Part shown: positions 21,889 to 31,289 of the stretch, piece after piece
How the letters are laid out: the number at the start of each line of letters is the position of its first letter
How positions within the stretch are numbered: the first letter of the stretch is position 1
From: Rodentolepis nana
Lineage: Eukaryota; Platyhelminthes; Cestoda; Cyclophyllidea; Hymenolepididae
Assembly: GCA_900617975.1 (NCBI GenBank)
Contig: UZAE01012818.1
Location: 1 to 31,289 of the forward strand
Length of the DNA stretch: 31,289 nucleotides
Direction of reading: 5' to 3'
Position numbers and translations under genes: made by a program
Notes under the pieces: generated by a model
The model's input: only the letters and a program-made list of their open reading frames with translations
What the model was told of the DNA's origin: nothing
The model's database searches: none

Positions 21889-22560
21889 CTATTTATTCTT
21901 CAGGGTGTTCGCGTAGTCGCAAATAACATTTTCACTATCCACGGAAAATAGTGACTTGGGACGTAGCGTTTTGAGCATTTTGATTGCCTCCTTTCCGTTA
22001 ATTTTGTGATGATAAGCAAGATACGCCGCTAGGATTGTTCCAGTACGCATTTGACCGAATTGGCAATGAACCCCACTTTTCTATATAAAAGCAATCACTA
22101 AAATATTCTAAAGAAGAAAACTAAATTGGCTTTACTTACCTCCCCTCGACGTTCAGCATCAGCAATTATTTCCACTATTTCTCGAACTGTACCCAGATCA
22201 CCCGGTACAAACTCTTCAACTGGATAGAAGTGGCTTGTTAAGTCTGAGAAAATGAAGAAATTGAAGGTCATACTAAATATTAAAGTAAATGTGAATATGA
22301 TTGACACATATTATCGTAGTCAGTTATATCCAACAATTCAGTGAATGTTTTAACTTACTAGGGAATAGGTCGAGGTCATCAGGCTTATCTTCACTTAGCG
22401 TAAATAAATGTTTAATGTGTGATTCATTGACGAGATAATTCAAATTTTCCTTTGAATAAGGAAAGGCAAAGCCAGCCACAGAGTCAGATACCCAAGAAAA
22501 ATTACCCGGTGGAGAAGACATCCCCAATGAACCGATAAGTCGACGAACTATTCGGTACAT
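21889..22560 (-). CDS. DUSP23: Atypical dual-specificity phosphatase DUSP23-like
   Basis: Small cysteine-dependent phosphatase of the DUSP23 (VHZ) group. Exons: 22560-22359, 22243-22140, 22080-21889; GT-AG introns of 115 and 59 bp, phases consistent, 165 aa. SSPPGNFSWV near the start and LRP after the active site are DUSP23 landmarks. The signature loop is VHCQFGQMRTGT, with nucleophile C108 and R114. A second ATG at 22521 (residue 14) gives 152 aa, close to the human 150 and aligned with its start; the extra 13 residues are Arg-rich, so the start is uncertain. By eye, the position of human general acid D65 is Glu (E78, in PVEEFVP), and human E134 corresponds to F147. AASDH follows 165 bp downstream on the same strand, which suggests shared transcription. 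Confidence 0.9.
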
Positions 22561-25092
22561 GGAAAGCTTGCAAGGGGAAGGTCAATCGCTTCTTTCTTTC
22601 TTGTAATATATTTCTCTCCTAGAGTTTAGAGCATTCTTGTAAATATTTTATTATTTCATGATAATTTCCAAGTAAAAATTTAAAAAAAACTTAAATATTC
22701 TAGAAGTAGCATGTTAATCGAATTTATGGAGATAGACTGGTAATTGAGTCATTAAATGGGGATAAATTATAAAACAAGTTATCAATTGCATGCATCCTCT
22801 TGAATTTAATGTGACAACAAATAAATACTAAGTGAGAAAGCTTGTGACTTAATTGAACCAAAATAAGAGCAGAAATCCCACCCTTAATAAATAAATGTTA
22901 AATTTTAACTTATAAGAAAAAAATAATAAATTTCTCAGAGTTATTCATATGATTACATTTAATCCTTAGAATTTCTGAAGAAATCGAGGATTTGACTATT
23001 TCAAGTAAAAATTTCATGTTGGAAGGATTTCTTCCATACAAAGTGGACTAAATCGCTGCGAAGTTTAGTCGAGTCCCAAAATTAATACAAGTCTTTTGGA
23101 CAAGAGTATCATATTAAGAAATTTTTATCTGGACATATCATTAGATTTTCAAAAAAATATTGCCACAGTTATGTGGACCAGCACCAGATTGGTGGAATAG
23201 AAAGAATAAATCAAGTTGTTCCTTAGTTTTATATACAGAACGATTCTTTGTTTGACGTCAGGTTTAACTGATTATCGACGACTCAGAGTTCAGATTAGTG
23301 TCAGCGTAGATATTGATATGAAATCATAAACATACCGCCGGGATACTTAGAAAATATTTTACCGCCAACCAGTTATTCTGACTACTAGTGTTAACTCACT
23401 ATAGCAAAAGTAAAATTGAATTTTAAATAGACCTCTTGGTTAAAGCTAGAGTTCCCAATTTTCTTGGAAATTTGATGAGCAATAAAGTGAAGGAAACCTT
23501 GTGTTAAGCCATAACGTAATAATGAAAGCTGCCAGTAATTTTATTACCGGTACTTATGTAGCATTTGTTAACACTTTCCTATTTGGAGATGGAAAGTTCT
23601 GATACTTCTAATCGTCTTTTCATTGCGTTCAGCTAATGCAACCCAGGATAAAGGAAAATAGTGAAATTATATCACCCATAAAGACAACATCTTGGCATAA
23701 ATTCATATCCGCTTTTAGGCAACATGATTTATGGCAAAATTAGCGTATAGAATATGGTCAATGAGATAGCAATAAATCAGATATTATTTCTCATTGCTTT
23801 ATTGTCTAATTGAATTTGTGAATGTCTGTAACTAGATTCTAATGGTATATGAAAATGACTTGAGTCGATTTAAATCACTTGAAAATCCTGACGAATTAAG
23901 TAAAGACTAAAACTGTAATTATTAAATCTGATGAGGAAAACCCGATAAGTTAAGATTTAAACTCGTAATCAACGGTTATTAGGCATCGTTTCCGATCTTA
24001 TATATCTGAAAATGAACGTGGTTCTAGATCAAAATGGTCGATGTAGCTTTTTGATCGTAGTGCCAAAAGCAATTTCAGAGGTAGTGTATCTGGAATGATA
24101 TTGAGGATCATAAATTTAAACATTAGAATGTTATTACCAACTCCCATGTTTAATTTATCAACATCAGGCGCTAGAAGATTAAACTTAATGAGATGGTAAT
24201 CAAAATAAAAAATATGCGTAGATGAATCATTATTTTTGAAAGCAAAATATATTTTGTGTTGAATTTTGAAAAGTCAATGAATACTTATATCTAAATGTAC
24301 TGTTCTACTAGAAGTTTTAGATTTACTTCTCGCCTTGTCATTAATATATACCGCATCACACAAATATGATGCCTAAAAATGCCATACAGTGTAATAAATA
24401 TTTACCAAACTCAAATTGACCATAAACGCAAATATTTTGACTTTAAACATTGCTACAGAGAATGCGTACTCGAAGTAGTTTGAATCATTTATATTTCTTG
24501 GCCAGTACTACGCAAAATTAAATTGTAATCTAGTACGCTTATAACAGTAAAATAAGATAATCTCCTGTGAATAAGAAACACATATATTTGTTGGCTTAGT
24601 AGTTTTGATCACCGATCAATATTAGTTTAGTTACTTGAGTCGCAGCAACATAAACATGATAGCAAACATAATTAGTGGTATCCCGATGTAAGCTTACAAC
24701 CAAAATTCTAGAACGAAATAAAAAATAACTTTAGCATAAATTAACTCTTATTTGTAAAGCCCATAAGAGCTGAAAAATAACCTTAATTGCGCTTTTAGCT
24801 TTTCGCAACAATGCTGCACAGATCAAAGATATCCTTACACGTTATTTTCGCCGTAAATATTTTAAATGCAGCAGAATTTTGACGAGCTTTTATTTGCTTT
24901 TTTAAAATTTTCATTGTAACGCCCAAAAGGTTTTAGCGTATTTTTATCATTTTCAGAACTTCTGAAGCTACAGATTAGTAATAATGGTGACGTGCAAAAT
25001 ATCATTGTCTAATTTCCATACTGTAGTCATTCAAATTCAATTTCTTTGACAAGTCTGAAGAAAATCAGGAAAATGCAATCAAAATACACCAA
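22561..25092. other. Intergenic region between divergent DUSP23 and METTL18
   Basis: About 2.5 kb of AT-rich sequence between two divergently transcribed genes, so it should contain both promoters. No SINE copy, no open frame over 60 codons, no RNA gene or core-promoter motif that I would defend. Confidence 0.6.
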
Positions 25093-26024
25093 ATGGATTC
25101 TAACAGTACTCGCCCTGTCCCTCTTCAATTAAGTCTCGGGGATGGATGGGAAAGATCTGCAATTCTACCGAAGCGTAATTTTACGTATGGTGACGATAAA
25201 GGTTTGTTGGCTTCAAGGGATCAATAATTTCCTTGCAGTTATATTCTCTTAACCGGTTCTTTTATCTGCAGTAATCTGTATACTGAGGGAGGATCAAGTT
25301 GAAGAATGTGTCAAAAACTTTGCTCCCGAAATAGCAGAGAACATGGAAGTCATTAAAGCTCTATCCTCAAATATTGATGTAATTTCTGGCGTAGTGGAAG
25401 GGGGATTTACAGTTTGGGACGGGACTCGTCATCTCTTAAACTATTTAGTCAAAGAGAACATGAACTTCAAAGATAAACGCATCCTTGATTTGGGTTGTGG
25501 AGCGGGCTTGATGGGTATTCATGCACTAATAAATGGAGCAAAATTTGTTCTTTTCCAGGTGACTATATAGCTATTTGCTTGAATTCCTTTAATTAATCGG
25601 GTTTATTAATTCTTTCCATGTGTAGGAATTTAATCAATGTGTGGTAAAAGCTTGGACAATAAACAACGTCAAGATTCAATCGTCTATTCAGCATAACCAG
25701 ATGGACTTCTGGTCAGGTGACTGGGAAGATCTTGCAAATATCTGGTCTTCCCAAGAGAGGCAATTCGACATAATTCTCACCGCAGAGACTATATATCGAC
25801 CAGAACTCTATCCCAAGCTTCTCAAGGTGTTTGAAAGCGTTTCTGCACCAGACTGTCAGATCTACGTTGCAGGAAAACTAACTTACTGTGGAAATGGTGG
25901 AACTTTCGAGGGTTTCTCTGAATTCGTTAACAACGAGGGAGGTTTTTCTTGTAAAAAGGTTCAAATTGAAAGCGGAAATACGTGTTATGGTTGTTTGATG
26001 ATGACAAGAACTCGAGAAAAGTAA
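25093..26024 (+). CDS. METTL18: Histidine protein methyltransferase METTL18 (HPM1 family)
   Basis: SAM-dependent seven-beta-strand methyltransferase; in human and yeast the family N-methylates a histidine of ribosomal protein uL3. Exons: 25093-25201, 25272-25558, 25626-26024; introns of 70 and 67 bp, phases 1 and 0, giving 264 aa. The ATG at 25093 is chosen because the slightly upstream ATG hits a stop before the splice site. Landmarks: ISGVVEGGFTVWDGT (residues 74-88, the family's ITGVYEGGLKIWE region), SAM-binding motif ILDLGCGAGLMGI (107-119), WSGDW (161-165) and DIILTAETIY (180-189, human DLILTSETIY). The N-terminus is about 100 residues shorter than human, where that region is poorly conserved. 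The gene faces HOP2 tail to tail with 135 bp between stops. Confidence 0.93.
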
Positions 26025-26066
26025 AACCCGCGCTTTCTAACTTGTATATACTCTGGTATCTTTTGT

Positions 26067-26072
26067 AATAAA
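26067..26072 (+). promoter_or_regulatory. METTL18 poly(A) signal (AATAAA)
   Basis: Perfect AATAAA 43 bases after the METTL18 stop, within the 135-bp gap to the convergent HOP2 gene. Confidence 0.7.
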
Positions 26073-26159
26073 CATTTTTTAAAGAACTGCTACAGTTTTT
26101 GTTATTAAAACGAGATGATATACAAAGGAGATATGGTAGAAGGAACGTTTTTTTTAAAA

Positions 26160-27974
26160 TTATGATGTGAAATCTGCAAGTGATATGCCTCGATCTTCGT
26201 CTGTTTCAATGCCCATATCCTCCTTAAAAAAATAAAACAGATTTTGCTATTTATCGATGAGTGTTATTTAAATTCAGCTAGGGAGTAACCTACCATCAAC
26301 TGGATGCGGCTTTTGGGATAGTTTTCTGCAATGGCATCTACGATTTCCATGGCCTGTAAAAGCAGAATATTAGAGCATATCGTGTCAAAAAACTGTAAAG
26401 GAATGAAGATGGTTTAGGAATACCATCCGTTTGCGCTTTCGCCACTCAACAACAGCCGAATTCCGCTTCGTTTCCACCTATAAAAGAGGGTAAAAACAAC
26501 ATTAGAAAATGTCATCAACAGAAATCGTAGGATTTAATGTAGATATCTTAAAAATATCCACGGGAATCGAGACAGCTACGATTGTACGTTACGGATAATA
26601 AACCACCTGCTGCGATATATTTTCGAGTTGATGGAAATTTCGGTACAAAAAATTGAACAAAGAAACAATATTAAGTAAAACTGATTGTGCAACGAGCCAA
26701 TTGAATTCGCACTGCCAAAGCATAAGGCCAAAGCCATCGATGAAGCTAGCTAAAGAAAATCGATAATGACCGCTGAAACATAAACAAGGGACTCTTTTCC
26801 ATTTTGATTAAAATCGATAATCTAAAAGTCTTGGCTTATGAGAAAGCTCAGTAAGCCAGAAAAATTCATTTCAAAAGCATCTAATGAATTTGAAGTGATA
26901 TGGATTTAGGACGGTAAAGTTTAAACGAAATATTCCAAGTTTGTTTCAAATTTGAGTGTTTAACCGACCGGATTGACACCAATTTGCCCTATGCAAACAC
27001 AACTACATAATCAAATATTTAACTTCGGATTGGTTTGGTACTGGAAGAATTTCCATCAGTCACGCTCGCTGAAACAGTTTGAACTGCCTTCAGTCGTCGT
27101 AACTGAAAGATTTAACCATCTTCAAAATTTGTACTAACTGACGCCTTATAAATCTGATATGATTGCTTACATTACGGTAGACCTCAGCATAAAATAAGTT
27201 CGGAATTTACAGACTTTAAACTAATAAGAAAATAGAATCGAATAACTATCATAGACGAATTATTACACGTCAAATAAGCACATATGTTTAAATAACCCAC
27301 CGATTTGAATTCATCAGGAGAAACAGGTTCCTCAGACCCAAGTTCGGCCATTTTTCTTTTAAATTCATGAATCTGCAAAAAAATTCGGCAACTGAAAGTG
27401 AACAAACCTGGGCTTCAATATCCGCGTTTAATTTCAAAGCTTCCTCAAGTGAAAGGCTAGATTGTACAGATTTCAACTCTAGAAAGTAAAAGCTACTTTT
27501 AAATGAGTTCGTCTTGAACAAAAGTATTATCGAGTCAAGAACTAATTACCTGACTCTGACAGCTTAATTTTGTTTTTGAGTTGCTGAACATGGTTAGTAA
27601 GAGATGTGATTTCACTATCCATCATTTTCAATTCCGATTCATCCAAACTAGGTAGCTTAGCCTATACAAATTAGTCAAAGGTCTAAAATGAATCTATTTT
27701 GAACCTGAGGTACAACGAACACTTTTTGCTTGCCATAAACCTTCTCAATTAATTCACCTTCGAGGACGAGTTCATCAATTGCTTTGGAAATTGCCTGACA
27801 ATGAAAAATTATTAACTAGACCCACAAGCATACCGTCTTTCCGTGAGTTTTTTGCAGTGCGACTAAGACATCGTTCACGCTAAAAGGTCGATTTTCACGA
27901 GTCATATACGCCAAGACATCGGCTATCAATTATTAATTACATAAAATAGAAGTACTTTTGGGATCCTTTGACAT
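26160..27974 (-). CDS. PSMC3IP: Homologous-pairing protein 2 (HOP2/PSMC3IP, TBPIP family)
   Basis: Nuclear cofactor that, with MND1, stimulates DMC1/RAD51 strand exchange in meiosis. Nine exons (5' to 3'): 27974-27956, 27922-27834, 27794-27705, 27661-27550, 27478-27408, 27372-27301, 26477-26424, 26353-26294, 26222-26160; all GT-AG, phases consistent, 209 aa (human 217). Residues 7-66 are the winged helix, with ENRPFSVNDV and the family signature EKVYGKQKVF (53-62). Residues about 75-135 are a heptad-like coiled coil. The C-terminal part has VEWRKRKRM (161-169), ENYPKS (179-184) and MGIETDED (192-199), all matching human. Introns are 33, 39, 43, 71, 35, 823, 70 and 71 bp; exon 1 has only 19 coding bases. 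Joining exon 6 to exon 7 gives the same spacing as human from VTPEE to WRKRKRM, so no exon is needed in the 823-bp intron. No AATAAA follows before METTL18. Confidence 0.93.
26478..27300 (-). other. HOP2 intron 6 (823 bp)
   Basis: The only long intron in a gene whose other seven introns are 33-71 bp. AT-rich, no repeat copy seen. A four-codon VYRN segment at 27182-27171 with splice-like edges lies in it but is rejected as an exon. Confidence 0.65.
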
Positions 27975-30637
27975 TGTTTCTTATGAAAACGGGAAAATTT
28001 AACTGCTTAGGAAAGCTCTAAAGGGAGAATTAACAAAGCATAAGTCGATTATAAATCAAAATGTAACAATTAATTAGGTTGAAATATGGATGACGTACAA
28101 ATTAGCGTCACTGACATAAATAAAGAGATCACAGTAACATCATGCGTAATGGGCAACTAACCACAATTGAACCTCAGCTAAGAGACTAGTGAACTAGTTG
28201 ATTAAAAAGTCAATATATTATCGATAAATTAAAACAGACAAAAGGTCGTTAAATAATATTATTTTATTTATATATCTGTGATAAAAAAGATTGACAAAGT
28301 ATTATAAAACCTGAAATTGTTTATTTTGCCAAACCAATTAATCAACTATAGTTGCCTACAAGTAACTTTGGCTATTACTATTAGTATGATTATTCATAGC
28401 TTCCAATAACACATTTTACTTCTTCTCAAGAAAAGGATTTTTGAATATACATTATTTAACCTAGTTTTCTTACATTTAATAAGCCAAAAGTGGGTATTAA
28501 GAGAGCGCTTATTGGAAGTGTAGGTCTTCTGTTTCGAGAAATGCAACGGCTCTATTATAAATTTTGAATCAATTTTTAATAGATTGTTTAATGAATAATA
28601 AATTTAATTATGTATATCTTGTTTACCGATTTTATACCGTCGAGTTTCAAATAAAGATTCTTAATTCATTTTTGGTTTGTATATTTATTAGTAAAGTAAA
28701 GAACAAATGAATTTTGAAAAGGTAAAGAAACAGCATGGTGGTAAATTAAAATGAACATAATTTAATCAACCTTGCAAAAATGCCCCAATATGAAAGACTT
28801 GATGATTGTATTTCGACTGCGTTTTCAACTCTAGAAACATGAGCGATTTTGGCACAGGTTAATTTTGATTTAAGAACTCGAAAAATTTATATTCCTTAAT
28901 ATTTGATCAACGATCAGAAACATTTAACTCAAAAAGTAGCAATGATTAAGATTATGATTTTTCACGAATGGCACTGTTCGTTATAATGTAAACTCGCTCT
29001 CTTTAACTCCATCAAGCATCCAAAAGCTGATCGAATATTGCTTCTTACTTTCTCTGGAAAATACATTATTGGTGAGATAAAATACCTTTACTAGTAAAAA
29101 TATTGTCGAAGGTTATAATTTGTGAGGCGACTTATCGATTTGGAAGTAAAGGGGAATATTTGAATTATGCCCACTTTATACCATTCATTAACCAAATAAT
29201 TATCGCGTCTTGTTATGATCTGATCATCTATTTAAGAAACCAGGCCTATGTTTCCTTTAGAAAACGGACTAGTATCAAATATAACCCTACCGCAATACAA
29301 GGTGAAATTGCCCTGACCACTACATTTCAAAGTGAAGCATGTTTCCTATCGATAGATCAATTTAACATATTAGCTTGTTATAAATGGAATATAAACAGAT
29401 TTGTTCAAATCATAGGGAAGTAAAATACGGAAATTAATGTATCTCATATCTGAGAATTATTAATTGTTACGATTATTACTTTCATACATTTACCATTTCG
29501 CATGACGGAAATGCAAAGTAAGCCTGAAATAAGCGGTAAATTCCACATAATTTGACTCACTCTTCTCAAATCCGAAGTAACGAACTTATTTTAACCTTCA
29601 ATAAAGGTTGCACAAAAAATACTTTACTATCATAAAGGAAATAAACTGTAGTCAACTTGACATATCAGAAATAGTAATAGACTAGTTGAACTAATTTTTC
29701 TCTAATGATAATTGACTAGTGAATAGTTAAAACCCCCTTTTGTCTGTTTCAAGATGTGCTATAGATATTTCACGCCCCGCAGGCAAACTTTCCTTTATGA
29801 GACTGAGTTGCAAATGAGGCCCCACAATTCTATTTACAACTGGTTACAACACCTGATCCACCTCCCACCATTATCTTAGTCGAAGTATAAAAATCAGGCT
29901 TTTTGCGCACACTGTTGCAAAAATTAGTGCCAAACACTCTGGCTAGCCTAGCCCTTCAATTATCAATGGCTAATCTCGATCATCTTGTCAATGCATCGGG
30001 AATATCAAATCTCATCGTATTAATCGATTCCCCTCATTTAAACAAGTTTTGCGTTCTAGGGCATTAAAATTATATTTAGGTTTATGGCAATTAATGTTTA
30101 AAGCGTTATCTTTTCGCGCCACTTTTAGAATCATTTACAGCAAATGTGAAGATTGTTCTCGAGGCCGAAGAAAGGAGTGACGTGATTGATAATAATTTTA
30201 GATTTAACTTATCGCTTTTAAACACCTATCACGTTTTAGACATAGTGTGTTCACAGTCTTCATGGAAGAATGTGGAAAGGAACCGTTTAAGCCTCCCACC
30301 TAGCTCAGGTTGAATACATTGATGAAAAGTCAACGGTTGGCCGACTGAAAGCTGAGCTTTCGAGGAATGCAGTTTTTATGACAAATAGAGCAAAGGGACA
30401 TCTGTTTCAAGAGTGCAAGTAACTTTCCTCTTGCTCTAGGAAAAATATTAGTTTGAAAGTCATTCACTAATTCTCAAATCGTCTCTTAGATACACACCAT
30501 GTTTAAAAAGGATAAATATTAACCAAGAAGTGTCTTTTATTCATTGCATCTGGTACTGCATAAAAGAGTAGATTTTATCACATTGAAAGTAGAAATAAAG
30601 ATAATCGTTGTTATTCAACTGATTACCTCTTGCAGCT
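27975..30637. other. AT-rich intergenic DNA right of HOP2
   Basis: About 2.7 kb without a recognisable gene. The open frame 29103-29423 (106 codons) has no ATG start and no family resemblance. The part from about 29740 to 30420 is less AT-rich and contains a TATAAAA string at 29886 and a 72-codon open stretch at 30095-30310; see findings. The HOP2 promoter should lie at the left end. Confidence 0.5.
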
Positions 30638-30960
30638 GGGGTGCTCGATAGACTTACTTCCACATGGTGCTCCCTGGGTAACGTACACTCATACTGCAAA
30701 AGAGTCTATAAACCGGCAGTTGACTTCTGACCTTAGGCTACCACAATCCCACTGTATGACATATTCGACCACTTCCACAGTACTCCCCTTACCATTTCCT
30801 CCATCTTTGTGTCCGACTCTTTTACATCTTCAAAACACTCTTCTGTCCCCCCTTTCGACTTTTTCACTTTGATGTTCTACCCTTCTGTGAAGCCCTAAGT
30901 CTATTAAAGGGCCAATGATAGCTATCATAAAGCCCGCCATTTGATATTAATAAATAAACG
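30638..30960 (+). mobile_element. SINE-like element, copy F (left arm of inverted pair)
   Basis: Starts GGGGTGCTCGATAGACTTAC and ends with a perfect palindrome TGATAGCTATCA, AAAGCCCGCCATTTGATA and a short TAAA-type tail. The 3' complement of GTTGACTTC has decayed to CTAAGTCTATT. I find no clean target-site duplication, probably because copy G abuts its tail. An open frame of 80 codons through it is shared with copy C by homology only. Confidence 0.87.
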
Positions 30961-31289
30961 TTATTTATTTACTCATTTATTTCAAATGGCAGGCGTTTTG
31001 ATAGATATCATTAGCCATTTAGCTGACTTCGGGCTTCCCAGAGGGAAGGTTCATCAAAGTAGCAGAAAGTCGAGGGGTGGGGAACAGAAGAGCGATTCAC
31101 AGATGTAAAAGAGGCAGACAGACACGAAGGTAGAGAAAAAAGGTAAGGTGAATACTGTGGAAGGGGTCGAATATGACAACCAGGGGGTCGTGGTAGTTTG
31201 AAGTCAGAAGTCAAATGCCGGTTAATAGACTTTTTTGCCGTATGAGTAAACGTTGCCCAGGGTGCACCACGTGGAGGTAAGTCTATCGC
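30961..31289 (-). mobile_element. SINE-like element, copy G (right arm of inverted pair, cut by window end)
   Basis: Reverse-orientation copy whose A-rich tail abuts the tail of copy F. Minus-strand reading has GATAGACTTACC near the 5' head, GGCATTTGACTTCTGA, GAAGTCAGCTAAATGGC and TGATATCTATCA before AAACGCCTGCC. The window ends about 10 bases short of the expected GGGG start, so the right target-site repeat is not visible. Confidence 0.88.

Noticed and set aside
27171..27182. Four-codon micro-exon (VYRN) followed by an exon at about 27110-27060 in HOP2
   Set aside because: It has AG/GT edges and resembles a stretch of human HOP2, but joining exon 6 straight to the VETKR exon reproduces the human spacing from VTPEE to WRKRKRM exactly and keeps phase 0. 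The extra exons would insert residues with no counterpart and need a weak donor.
29103..29423. 106-codon open frame as a gene
   Set aside because: It starts at TTG with no upstream ATG, has AT-driven composition and no recognisable domain.

Overview
The window reads as nuclear DNA of a flatworm (Platyhelminthes), probably a parasitic species and possibly a tapeworm. The evidence is direct but not taxonomically decisive. It carries single-copy animal housekeeping genes split by many GT-AG introns, several only 31-43 bp long and crowded towards gene starts. It uses the standard genetic code, lies in very AT-rich intergenic DNA, and holds many copies of one short retroelement. The species was not identified.

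Layout. 1-11819 is a gene-poor AT-rich stretch with three copies of a SINE-like element (1-300 cut by the window edge, 3586-3911, 6724-7065) and a G-quadruplex-like tract at 5283-5308. 11820-15128 (+) is COX15, heme A synthase, six exons, 415 aa. Converging on it is AASDH (-, 21723-15504), the beta-alanine-activating enzyme/acyl-CoA synthetase family member 4, four exons, 959 aa: adenylation domain, carrier domain and PQQ-type beta-propeller. Its third exon is preceded by a 1.6 kb intron holding two SINE copies in opposite orientation. Directly upstream on the same strand is DUSP23 (-, 22560-21889), three exons, an atypical dual-specificity phosphatase; only 165 bp separate its stop from the AASDH start. 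22561-25092 has no recognisable gene. METTL18 (+, 25093-26024) is a histidine protein methyltransferase, three exons, 264 aa. Tail to tail with it is PSMC3IP/HOP2 (-, 27974-26160), nine exons, 209 aa, the meiotic recombination cofactor. 27975-30637 is mostly without recognisable genes. The window ends in an inverted pair of SINE copies (30638-30960 + and 30961-31289 -).

The five genes do not form one pathway. The main linkage signal is DUSP23-AASDH, whose spacing, internal poly(A) signal and upstream pyrimidine-rich AG fit a flatworm polycistron resolved by spliced-leader trans-splicing. All gene models were assembled by eye from splice sites, phase and remembered family sequences; no search or transcript evidence was available.

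The most novel item is the SINE-like family: seven copies, a shared 5' end, a (TAAA)n tail, imperfect or perfect target-site duplications of 9-15 bp around four of them, and several internal complementary segments that predict a folded RNA. I recognise no tRNA, 5S or 7SL head in it.
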